Shown here piece after piece: positions 1 through 7,428 of a stretch of 64,000 nucleotides of DNA (position 1 is its first letter; each line of letters begins with the position of its first letter). Location of the stretch: NCBI GenBank assembly GCA_964454025.1, contig CAYVRP010000020.1, positions 1 to 64,000 on the forward strand. The letters run 5' to 3'. The notes beneath the pieces were generated by a model. It made no database searches, had not been told where the DNA came from, and worked only from the letters and a program-made list of their open reading frames with translations. This stretch comes from JAFGBI01 sp964454025. Lineage in GTDB: Bacteria; Myxococcota_A; Polyangia; Polyangiales; Polyangiaceae. Both the position numbers and the translations under genes were made by a program.

Positions 1-2778
1 CTGCCCCAGGGGCACCCCCGCCGAAGCGGCGATCGCCCCCCCCCCGCGGGGCGTGGCCACGCCCCCCGTCGTCGCCGTGCCGCCAGTGCCCACTCCCTGG
101 CCCCCCTCACCGCCGGCCCCCCCCGTACCGCCCGTCCCCGGCACCTCGAAACCCGGCGCGATGAAGCGCGCGCGCGTCTGGACGTACTCAAAGCTCACCC
201 GCGTGGGCGAGTTCCCGTCGGCGTCGTAGATCACCAGCGTGTTGTCGGCCACCAGCCAGCACTCCGGGACGTAGAGCGAGACGTTACCGAAGTAGCGCCC
301 GAGGTTGTGACCGTTGATCCAGACGGAACCCGACGAGAGGCCGGTCGTGCGAAGCCCCACCGTGACGAAGACGTCGTCGCGGAGGGGGTTCGGGAAGGTC
401 GTTCGCCAGAACGACGGCCAGTCCCTCGCGTCAGCGCCGCCGCTCCACTCCCCCTCGAGGAAGGCGCTCCAGTTGAGCACCCTTCCCACCGGCGACGTCT
501 CCTCCATCCCGCCGAGCCCACCGCGGAACCGCCAGGAGGGGGCGAGATCCCCGCCGTTCACCGTCACTCGGCCCCAGATCCCCGCGTACTGGCCCGTCCC
601 CGTCGAGCCCGTCACGTTGTACATCTTGTCCAGGCCCTCGTGGCGAGCGAGGAGGGCGAGCGTGTTCTCGCCAGACACCGTGTCGAAGGTCACGCGGTTG
701 CCGTTGACCGGCACCTGCTCGCCGTTGGCGAACGCCATCGCGGCCGCGCGCATCCCCTCGATGTCAACGGTCAGGCTGCCGGCCGAGGCGGCCGTGAACC
801 GCGCTCGGTACCACCCGTAGCCGTTCTGGAAGCCGTAGGCGCCGAAGGGCTGGGGCTGGGTAGAAGAGGCCCAGGTCGAGTCCGGGAAGTCGACGGCCGC
901 CTCCGCTGCCGCGTCGCGCCACTGCCAGTCCCCGAGCTCGATCCCCGCGGGGGCGGCGACGGGGGGCGCTGACACCTCCAACCTGCCATCGGCAGCGTAG
1001 ATCACGACCTCCGCGCCGGTCGTGGGGCCCTCCAGACTCAGGTCCTCGTTCACGTAGGTGGGTCCGACGAAGATGGCTTCGTCCGTGAACCACGTGCGCT
1101 CGGACAGCCCCGAGTTGACGATCAAGAAGACGGCGGAGGCCCCGTCGCCGGAGTCGATCGGCAGCTCGAGGATGCCGTCGTCGTCCGGGTACTCGAAGGT
1201 CGCGCGGGCGACCCGGGTAGCGTCGTCCCAGGTCCAGCCGTCCGTTGGCACCGCGGCCGGGGCGGTCGCGTACTGAACGGCGATCTCACCGGCCTCGCCG
1301 GCGCGACCGTAGCCGACGAAGTAGGTGGTGGTGCCGAGCGTGACCTGGCCGAGGATGCTGGTCGCGAGGTAGGCGAAGGTCGCGTTGTCGGTCCAGGGGG
1401 CGTCGGCGACCACCGGCCGGATCTCGTTCGGCGCGACCGTGAGCTGCGTGGACCCGGCCGGGAAGCGCAGGGCCGGATCGCTCAGCGCGACCTGGGTCTG
1501 GATCGGGCTCGATCCCTGGTTGTCCAGGAAGACAGCGATGCCGTCGGTGGGGGAGCGACGAACATAGGTCGAGATCCCGCTGGCCACCTCGCTCACCAGG
1601 TTCCTGCCATCACGCGACGTCGCGAGGAGCGTCTCGAAGGCCCGCGCGAAGGCGTTCGGCCGCCGGACGGCGAAGTACCCCTGACGCAGCTGTCCCTGCT
1701 CCCCCAGCGGCGCCCGGTAGTCATAGGACGCATCGCGACCATCGGCCGAGTAGCCGAGGTTGGTGCCGCCGTGGAAGACATAGAAGGTGTTGCCGGCGCC
1801 GCCGAACGCGATGACCTTGGCGGCGCCGCGCGCCAGCGTGTTCAGCTGCGACGCGTCCATCTCGCCCCCGCCGATGCCGAACCACCCGGACCAGAACTCG
1901 GTGGAGAACCAGGGGTAGTTCCGATCGCCGAACGGGGTATTCCCCGCCGGATCGCTCGAGTGGTGCAGCCCCGAGTAGAACAGCGGCACCTCGAGACCGA
2001 GCGCGCGCGCCTTGTCGTAGAGGTGCCTCAGGAAGGGGTTGCTGTCCGTGCCCCAGCCGTCGGGGTGCTCGTTCTCGAGCTGCACGAGCAGGACGCTCCC
2101 GCCGCGGTGGAGCTGGTGCTCGGCGATGATGGGCAGGATCGCGTCATAGTAGGCGTCGGCGGCCGCGACGTAGGCCGCGTAGTCCGTGCGGATCTGCATG
2201 CCGGGCTTGGCGGTGATCCACTGCGGGATCCCCCCCGAGAGCCACTCGGCGCAATTGTACGGACCCGGCCGGACGATCGCGTACATCCCCAGCTCCTCGA
2301 TCAGCGACAGCCAGGCGTCGAGGTCGAGGTTGTCGGAGAAGTCGAAGACCCCCTCCGCGGGCTCGTGCGCGTTCCAGAAGGAATAGGTCGAGATCGTGTT
2401 GAGGCCGGCCCGCTTGGCCTTCACCAGGCGGTCGCGCCAGAGCTCGCGCGGGACCCGCGCGTAGTGGATCTCGCCGGACGACAGCACCACCGGCTCGCCG
2501 TCGACGACGAAGTAGTTGCCGTCCCACCCGATGCGGTCCGCGGCCCCGCCTTCGGCGGGGAAGATCGCATCGTTGGCCCGCGCGGGCGCGGCGAGGACCA
2601 GCGGTGCGGTGAGAAGAGCAAGCACCCCGGCCACTCGGCTGGCCCGGGAGGGGGATCGCGGGGTCGCGGGGCACCCCGCGGGGGTGGAGCGTCTCCGCGC
2701 CGCACCTGGCCGCGTCGAGACGAGGGGAGCACCGAGCCCCGAACGGGCGCACCACCGCACGTGAGGCGTCCTGGCCAT
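1..2778 (-). CDS. GH35 family beta-galactosidase, exported, 3' end outside window
   Basis: The frame is open from an ATG at 2778 down to base 1 (926 codons) without a stop, so the C-terminus lies beyond the window. Residues about 45-75 form an arginine-rich then hydrophobic leader ending in APARA, a plausible secretion signal. The catalytic (beta/alpha)8 domain follows: GEIHYARVPRELW and TYSFWNAHEP near its start, QLENEHPDGWG with the likely acid/base Glu, and STEFWSGWFG with the likely nucleophile Glu, then FHGGTN. These are hallmark GH35 motifs. Later residues form beta-sandwich domains including a galactose-binding-like jellyroll, and the visible end turns into a Gly/Thr-rich GGTGGAGG linker typical of surface-anchored myxobacterial proteins. 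Expected role is removal of terminal beta-galactosyl residues from external polysaccharide. Substrate specificity is inferred from family only. Confidence 0.87.
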   Translation of the reverse strand, partial: MARTPHVRWCARSGLGAPLVSTRPGAARRRSTPAGCPATPRSPSRASRVAGVLALLTAPLVLAAPARANDAIFPAEGGAADRIGWDGNYFVVDGEPVVLSSGEIHYARVPRELWRDRLVKAKRAGLNTISTYSFWNAHEPAEGVFDFSDNLDLDAWLSLIEELGMYAIVRPGPYNCAEWLSGGIPQWITAKPGMQIRTDYAAYVAAADAYYDAILPIIAEHQLHRGGSVLLVQLENEHPDGWGTDSNPFLRHLYDKARALGLEVPLFYSGLHHSSDPAGNTPFGDRNYPWFSTEFWSGWFGIGGGEMDASQLNTLARGAAKVIAFGGAGNTFYVFHGGTNLGYSADGRDASYDYRAPLGEQGQLRQGYFAVRRPNAFARAFETLLATSRDGRNLVSEVASGISTYVRRSPTDGIAVFLDNQGSSPIQTQVALSDPALRFPAGSTQLTVAPNEIRPVVADAPWTDNATFAYLATSILGQVTLGTTTYFVGYGRAGEAGEIAVQYATAPAAVPTDGWTWDDATRVARATFEYPDDDGILELPIDSGDGASAVFLIVNSGLSERTWFTDEAIFVGPTYVNEDLSLEGPTTGAEVVIYAADGRLEVSAPPVAAPAGIELGDWQWRDAAAEAAVDFPDSTWASSTQPQPFGAYGFQNGYGWYRARFTAASAGSLTVDIEGMRAAAMAFANGEQVPVNGNRVTFDTVSGENTLALLARHEGLDKMYNVTGSTGTGQYAGIWGRVTVNGGDLAPSWRFRGGLGGMEETSPVGRVLNWSAFLEGEWSGGADARDWPSFWRTTFPNPLRDDVFVTVGLRTTGLSSGSVWINGHNLGRYFGNVSLYVPECWLVADNTLVIYDADGNSPTRVSFEYVQTRARFIAPGFEVPGTGGTGGAGGEGGQGVGTGGTATTGGVATPRGGGAIAASAGVPLGQ

Positions 2779-3142
2779 GCCGAAGATTGTCGGCAGGCGC
2801 CGCGGATTGTTACGGTGGGACCGGTCGGCGATGCCGGCGGGCCTTCGATCCCGGTGGCGAGCCCGAAATCCGCGCCGGCGCCCCCGCTGGAGGCAGGGTG
2901 ATCGGACCGGGATCGAACGGCGGCATTCGGGCGCGAGAGTCGTCTCCGCTCGCGAGCGGTCAGGCTTCCCTCCCTCGCCGTCACCCGCGGCGCCAAGGAA
3001 GGCCATGCGGGGTGCGCCCTGGCGGATCGCCCGCCTTTCCCCGGCGGTGAAGGGCGGGATTCGTCTGTAAGAGCCGCTTCCGCCGAGATCGGACAAGATC
3101 TGACGGCGAGGAGCTTCGGCCCCAGGCCGAGCGGGCCGACCG
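2779..3142. other. intergenic gap, no gene seen
   Basis: This 364-bp stretch lies upstream of the GH35 gene and presumably holds its promoter. I see no convincing coding frame, repeat or hairpin in it. Confidence 0.5.
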
Positions 3143-3475
3143 CTACCCGGGCAACGTCACGGCGAAGCTGTACGCGGCCGTCGCCTCGTTGCCCGAACGG
3201 GTCGCGCGCGCGTCGACCGTGCCCGCCACCGGCGCGCCCGCCATCGATCCTCCGTCGATGTCCGACCGAGTCGCCGTCAACTCGACGATCTCGAGGGTGC
3301 CCTCCTCGGCGTAGCAGATGCCCGTGCCGTTGGAGTCGCAGGGGATGTGGACGTTCGCCGTTCCGTCGCCCTCCCATCCCTCGACCACGTCCAGGACGTC
3401 ACCCGGCTCGATCACCCCGATGATGTCGCCCGCGTCGTCCACGTCGGCGACGACGACCGTGATCGGGCACGTCAC
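3143..3475 (-). pseudogene. acidic secreted/lipoprotein-like fragment without a clear start
   Basis: From a GTG at 3475 this frame gives a 110-residue acidic protein starting TCPITVVVADVDDAGDIIG, with beta-strand-like hydrophobic alternation and three cysteines. Reading further upstream in the same frame gives PPLGCLAATYAFQANSED, which resembles a lipobox followed by a mature N-terminus, but the frame reaches a TAG near 3614 with no ATG or GTG in between. The simplest reading is the 3' part of a lipoprotein gene whose signal-peptide start was lost. It sits at the edge of a region full of other broken genes. No family recognised. Confidence 0.4.
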
Positions 3476-3726
3476 GTCCTCGCTGTTCGCCTGGAAGGCG
3501 TACGTAGCCGCGAGACATCCCAGTGGAGGAGCCGGATGGTGGAAACGGGTCGCTCGGCTCTGGTCTGGTCGTATACGCTGCAGCCATCGGGCTCCTCCGG
3601 TACGGGTTGTGGTGGCTAGACTTCACCCTACCGGTAGGAGGCCCGACCAGGTCACGCCAAACCGGTAACCCCGCGACTTCCCAGGCGATGTCCACCGTCG
3701 CCATGGAGCCGCACCCCACGCCTTAA

Positions 3727-3981
3727 CCACGACACATTGAGGCAGGAGGCAGGCTTCTCGACGGCACCGACTTCCTGAACGCCTTCGAAGGGGCGCGGTG
3801 TACGTTCCGAACGATGGCGAAGAAGCACTGTCGGGAGCACCTCGGGTACGTGTGGTACTACGACGGCCCCGATTTCCCCGTTGTCCAGATGATTTGGCCG
3901 GACAGCAAGGGTCGTCTTCCCGGCGAGGTTGGGCGCGCAGAATCCACTGTCCGGGTGCAGACGCCGCTGTGGGACGAGTAG
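3727..3981 (+). pseudogene. DUF4262 protein, C-terminal remnant
   Basis: The frame is open from just after a TAA at 3724-3726 to a TAG at 3979-3981. An internal ATG at 3814 would give 55 residues. The segment VVQMIWPDSKGRLPGE is the characteristic C-terminal motif of DUF4262 proteins (usual form PxxQLVWPDxxGRFPW), preceded by HLGYVWYY, which also fits that family. DUF4262 proteins are normally about 150 residues, so the N-terminal half is missing and no start codon precedes the conserved part. I read it as a decayed gene. DUF4262 has no established function. Confidence 0.5.
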
Positions 3982-4001
3982 CGCATCGCGCCCGAACGAC
4001 C

Positions 4002-4379
4002 ATGGAACACCTCCCCCGATCCCGGCTTCTCGACTGCGACCAGGGGCGTCACTACGCCTCGGAACCTCACCTCCGGATCCAGGTCCTGCGAATTCCTGGT
4101 GCCAGGAACCAGCCTGCCAAGGAGCCCCTATTCGGCAACTACCACGGGGAGGTGCTGGTCGTAGCACTTCAGGGCCGCTGCCGGGTGGAGGCGGCCACCT
4201 CTACCCTCGACCTCGGCGAGCACGACCAAGCGCTCCTGCTCGATGGGGAGCCGTTCCGAATCGTCGGGGTTGTAGACGACGAGGCCGTGGTCGAGCTGGT
4301 GTGGACCCCGGGCATGAACCCCTGCCGGACCTGCTGGGAGCGTGAAGGGAGGTTCTTCGGTGGGGGGGCGGCCGGGTAG
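4002..4379 (+). CDS. small cupin-like protein
   Basis: ATG at 4002 gives 125 residues. The central part (FGNYHGEVLVVALQGRCRVE followed by LDLGEHDQALLLDGEPFRI) has the short-strand, Gly-turn rhythm of a single-domain cupin/RmlC-like beta barrel: a strand pair ending in G-x-C, then a turn with GEHDQ and a DGEPFRI strand. The C-terminal MNPCRTCWEREGRFFGGG contains a CxxC. The usual cupin metal-binding histidines are not obvious, so a metal-independent sensor or a decayed cupin are both possible. The same frame is open upstream into the DUF4262 remnant, but the coding look begins only at this ATG. Confidence 0.55.
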   Translation: MEHLPRSRLLDCDQGRHYASEPHLRIQVLRIPGARNQPAKEPLFGNYHGEVLVVALQGRCRVEAATSTLDLGEHDQALLLDGEPFRIVGVVDDEAVVELVWTPGMNPCRTCWEREGRFFGGGAAG

Positions 4380-4701
4380 CCGTCGTACCTGTGTCCGCCG
4401 CTTTCCCGCTCGTCGGCGGAGATGGTAGCCTCGCGCCTGCCGGCGGTGTTCTTCACTGTCACTGGTCCCGGTGACTAGGACCGGTGACGGGGAGGGGGGC
4501 GTGGTGACTGGATTTTCGGGGACTGTCGGTGGTTCCCGAGTGACGGGGGACTGTCGGTGGTCCCCGGTGACGGTGGTCCCGGGGTCGGCGGACCCGCGAG
4601 CGCGCCAGTGAGCGCGACTGGCGCAGCGGTCGCTGCCGGTCGGGGGTGGCTAGTGCGTCTGCTTGGCCCGCGCAGCGAGCGGGCGCGATGCCGGCCGCGC
4701 C
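4380..4701. other. non-coding stretch with short tandem repeat
   Basis: No convincing gene. It contains two tandem units of about 28 bp, each beginning GGGGACTGTCGGTGG (from 4518 and from 4546), and further GGTGAC-type half-repeats on both sides. It precedes the zinc-ribbon gene and may be the terminal or regulatory region of the decayed mobile module. Confidence 0.4.
4518..4573 (+). repeat. two tandem 28-bp units
   Basis: Unit 1 begins at 4518 and unit 2 at 4546. Both start GGGGACTGTCGGTGG and continue with a similar CCCG-GTGAC tail, with a few differences. No protein is encoded here. Confidence 0.6.
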
Positions 4702-5232
4702 ATGAAGAAGCTGAAGCCGGTGCGGCGCCGCTGCCTGGTGTGCCGGAAGTGGTTCTACCCGGCAGCGAGCGCGCGAGAGACACAGGTAGTCTGTGGCGAC
4801 GAGTGCCGCCGGAAGCGCGACCGCGCCTTGGCGCGGGCACGACGGGCCGAGGATCTGGATCGCCATCGCGAGGATGAGCGCGAGCGGCAGCGCAAGTGCC
4901 GTAGGGCGCGACGGGTTGGGGTTAGGGCCAGCGAGGGTCCGGGTGACGGAGTGTCACGCGCCACCCGCGGCCGCCAAGTCCCTGGAAGCACGAGAGAAAG
5001 TGCTCGAAACCTGGGACCGGCTCGTGGCGCTGTCACGCGCCACCCTCGAGCAGCAACTCGGGGAGATCCTGGCGGGAAGCGCGTCGTCAGCTGGGACAGG
5101 CCGCCGTCTGGAGCCGCGGTGTCACGCGCCATCCTGATTTGGCAAGTCCCCGCAATGACGGGGATATCTGGCTGGAAGTCGGGACCTGGCGTCACGTACC
5201 AGCCTCCCTGCGGGTCGGCGGTGTGCTCCTGA
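4702..5232 (+). pseudogene. CxxC zinc-ribbon protein, apparent frameshift
   Basis: ATG at 4702 opens a basic protein with RRCLVCRKWFYP and VVCGDECRRKRDRALA, a four-Cys zinc ribbon, followed by an Arg-rich helix (DEREREQRKCRR-like). Such short zinc-ribbon proteins occur in mobile elements of myxobacteria. In this frame, residues after about 75 look like non-coding translation down to a TGA at 5230. The +1 frame between about 4930 and 5137 reads much more like protein (SLEAREKVLETWDRL, then ALSRATLEQQLGEILAG, stop at 5137). I therefore infer an indel near 4900-4930 that split one gene of about 145 codons. DNA-binding is the likely original role. Confidence 0.5.
4953..5200 (+). repeat. GTCACGCGCC direct repeats
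   Basis: The 10-mer GTCACGCGCC followed by A(C/T)CC occurs at 4953, 5032 and 5121. A degenerate copy, GTCACGTACC, lies at 5191. Spacings are 79, 89 and 70 bp. The copies fall in the 3' half of the zinc-ribbon gene and directly upstream of the DUF669-like gene, so they may be protein-binding sites of the module rather than coding constraint. Confidence 0.55.
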
Positions 5233-5275
5233 TGGGCGGGGTTGGTGCTGACGGCACGCCCAGCGAGGGACCGAG

Positions 5276-5686
5276 ATGACGAGACGCTTCGAGCCCGGCG
5301 ACCTCACGGACGAGGTGCCCGCGGAGGGCTACTACCCGGACGTCGTTCGCAGCGCGCGCTGGCGCGAGAGCGAGCGCGGGAGTCGCATGATCCAGGTGCT
5401 CTACGCGCTCTCGGACGTGGCCCCGGCGTATGGCTGCGTGGCCGAGTACTTCGTGCTCGAGGGAGCCAGCGAGCGGGGTGCCGCGATGGCACGGCGCCGA
5501 CTGGTCGAGGTGTTCCGAGCGTGTGGTCTGGAGCCACAGGCAGGCGAGGCGATCGCGCTCGGGGTGCTGGTGGGTCGCGAGTTGCTGGTGCGACTCGAGC
5601 ACGACGAGTACCGGGGGCGGCCCCGGATGCGCGTGGTGGGGCATCGCGAGCTCGAGCCCGACCGGGAGGACGGGGAACCGTGCTGA
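5276..5686 (+). CDS. DUF669-like protein
   Basis: ATG at 5276 gives 136 residues. The order RRFEPGDLTDEVPAEGYY, then a strand ending SRMIQVLYALSD, then YFVLEGA, then a helix (ARRRLVEVFRACGLEP), then GVLVGRELLVRLEHDEYRG, closely follows the DUF669 layout. DUF669 proteins are small OB-like phage proteins suspected of binding single-stranded DNA. Full length for the family. Its stop overlaps the start of the ParB-like gene (GTGCTGA), indicating a common transcript. Function is inferred from family only. Confidence 0.6.
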   Translation: MTRRFEPGDLTDEVPAEGYYPDVVRSARWRESERGSRMIQVLYALSDVAPAYGCVAEYFVLEGASERGAAMARRRLVEVFRACGLEPQAGEAIALGVLVGRELLVRLEHDEYRGRPRMRVVGHRELEPDREDGEPC

Positions 5687-6168
5687 GGGGGGGCGAGTCC
5701 GGGGTGCCGGCGGGGAAGCCACCGGAGGCGACGCGGCGGGCGGGGGGAGCGGACCACTGCGACGAGATCGCGGGTGGGGTGCAGCTGGTACCGATCGAGC
5801 GGCTACGGACCCACTACGCGCGGCTGCGGCCGGGCGTGGCACGCGGCGGTGACCAGCTCGGTCCGGAATTCCCGCTGTTGGTCGCGCTTCTTCCCGACGG
5901 CGACTACGAGGTGCTCGACGGACTCAAGCGCCTGGCACGGTGGCGCGAGCGAGGCTACCGCGTGGTCCCCGTGGTGGTGGACGGAGCCGGGTCGAGCGCG
6001 GAACACAAGCGCCGACTGCTCGCGGCCAACGCTCCGGCGCGCACCAGCACCGCGCTCGACGAGGCGCGGGTGGTCTGCTCGCTGCGCGAGGACACCGTCC
6101 TCGGCCGCGCGACCAGGCTGCATGATCCGTCTTGGACGAGGCCGCGGTGCGGCATCACCTCGGCTTGA
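5680..6168 (+). CDS. ParB N-terminal-domain protein, C-terminally truncated
   Basis: GTG at 5680 overlaps the preceding stop by translational coupling and gives 162 residues. Residues about 28-115 form a ParB/Sulfiredoxin-like domain: VQLVPIERLRTHYARLRPG, a central hydrophobic strand, then YEVLDGLKRLARWRERGY and PVVVDG. The helical HTH part that should follow TALDEARVVCSLRED is missing. After DTVLG the sequence becomes low-quality and stops. I infer a deletion junction near 6110-6130. The gene tail overlaps the last codons of the convergent SUKH gene. ParB-like proteins of this kind accompany transposition or plasmid genes. Confidence 0.55.
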   Translation: MLRGGESGVPAGKPPEATRRAGGADHCDEIAGGVQLVPIERLRTHYARLRPGVARGGDQLGPEFPLLVALLPDGDYEVLDGLKRLARWRERGYRVVPVVVDGAGSSAEHKRRLLAANAPARTSTALDEARVVCSLREDTVLGRATRLHDPSWTRPRCGITSA

Positions 6169-7249
6169 GAAGCGACACGTGCCAGTCGGGATGCAACTCG
6201 ACCGCACCGAACCCCGCCAACTCCACGAACCGTGCGGCGACCCCCCGAACCGCTGCCGCGTCCTTCGGCGGCGGGAGGAGCCGATTCGCGACCCCGAGGC
6301 CATCGAAGCGCGTTCGCCTCGTCCCATGGATCTTCACGGTGTTGTCCGCGGGGAGCACCAGGCCAAGGTCGTAGCGGACCTCGAAGTCGGCGCCGCCGCG
6401 CCGGCTGAGCTCGATCCGAAGCTCTCGACAGGGAAGACGCACGGTGCTCCCACCCGGATGATACTCGACGGCGGCTCGGGGCACGCTGGCTCGCTCGATC
6501 ACGGTCTGGTCGAGCGCGCGCCAATCGCGCAGATCGAGCGGGAGGTCGAGCACGAGGCTCGGGTAGACGACCTCGCGCCCGAGCCGGAAGGACCGGAACG
6601 TGAAGCGCAGATCCCAGCGGAGGCGTGCCGGGGCCCTTCCGATTCGCTCGATCGTCGCCCCGAGGTCCACCCGCTCCACGGCAAGCTTTTTCGCCAAGGC
6701 GGCGGCGGCGCTGTTCGCGGCCCCCTTCTTCGCCGAGGAGGGCGACGCCTTCCTGGCTGCCGGTCTGGCGCGATCCCCCCGCCGACCCTCGGGCAGCAGC
6801 CAGTAATGCTCGCCGCCGCTCGCGAGGGCCTTCGCCAGAAACTCGGAGAAGCTGGTCGCGATCGCCTGAGCGCTCGCCGGCGTCTCGTGAAACACGTCGA
6901 GCACCGTCGTATGGCCCCCCCTGGTCGAGGCCAGGTCGAGCGCCACGAAGTTGCCATCGCGAACGTCGCAGACCGCATACCAGGACGGCGGACAGATGGA
7001 GTCATCCTCCGTGCCGGCGACGAGCTCGCTGACCCGCTTCACCTGCGCGATGGATAGGAGACGATAGGGAGGATCGGTCGGATCGAACAGCGACGCGCCG
7101 TCCATGGCGCGGTAGAACGCCAGCACGTCGCGAGGCAACTTGGCACCGGACGCTGCCTCGAGCCGGGCGAGCCGCTCGTCGATGTCCGCGCGCGGGGCGC
7201 GTGCACGATGACCCTGCTTGATGGCGCGGACCAGCGAGGCGAGCCGCAT
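6155..7249 (-). CDS. SMI1/KNR4 (SUKH-1) domain protein
   Basis: ATG at 7249 gives 364 residues. Residues about 20-150 fit the SUKH-1 fold: LEAASGAKLPRDVLAFYRAM, DPTDPPYRLLS, FVALDLASTRGGHTTVLDVF and AIATSFSEFLAKAL. An Ala/Lys/Ser-rich linker (about 165-190) leads to a second domain of unknown type with alternating strands (RWDLRFTFRSFRLG, LVLDLPLDLRDW, ADFEVRYDLGLVLP). SUKH proteins often act as immunity proteins against contact-dependent or polymorphic toxins, but stand-alone genomic copies are common in myxobacteria. No toxin gene is adjacent. Its last codons overlap the truncated ParB-like gene from the mobile module. Confidence 0.65.
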   Translation of the reverse strand: MRLASLVRAIKQGHRARAPRADIDERLARLEAASGAKLPRDVLAFYRAMDGASLFDPTDPPYRLLSIAQVKRVSELVAGTEDDSICPPSWYAVCDVRDGNFVALDLASTRGGHTTVLDVFHETPASAQAIATSFSEFLAKALASGGEHYWLLPEGRRGDRARPAARKASPSSAKKGAANSAAAALAKKLAVERVDLGATIERIGRAPARLRWDLRFTFRSFRLGREVVYPSLVLDLPLDLRDWRALDQTVIERASVPRAAVEYHPGGSTVRLPCRELRIELSRRGGADFEVRYDLGLVLPADNTVKIHGTRRTRFDGLGVANRLLPPPKDAAAVRGVAARFVELAGFGAVELHPDWHVSLLKPR

Positions 7250-7428
7250 TGCCCGATGGTATCGACGCCGGGCAGGAGCAGCAATCGCCGTGGGGTGCGG
7301 CTCCTGAGGGAACCCCCCAAATCTTTCGGGGTATCTGCGTTTCGAGGGCCGAAGGCAGCGGGCCGTCCGTCCCCGCGTAGACCGCGACCGGCGCCGAGAC
7401 AAGGGCGCGACCGCGGGGCCGCCGCGCG

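Larger units (their letters stand above)
4500..6130 (+). mobile_element. decayed mobile module: zinc ribbon, DUF669-like, truncated ParB-like
   Basis: Three same-strand genes of phage/transposon-associated type sit in a row: a small CxxC zinc-ribbon protein, a DUF669-like protein and a ParB N-terminal-domain protein with no C-terminus. The last gene loses its expected continuation around 6110-6130, just before the 3' end of the opposite-strand SUKH gene. I see no transposase in the window and no terminal inverted repeats, so outer limits are approximate. This looks like what remains after the transposition genes were deleted. Confidence 0.45.

Noticed and set aside
4953..5200. CRISPR array
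   Set aside because: The repeated core is only 10-15 bp, irregularly spaced and degenerate, and no cas genes are present.
4500..6168. Complete insertion sequence
   Set aside because: No transposase, no terminal inverted repeats and no target-site duplication could be found by eye.
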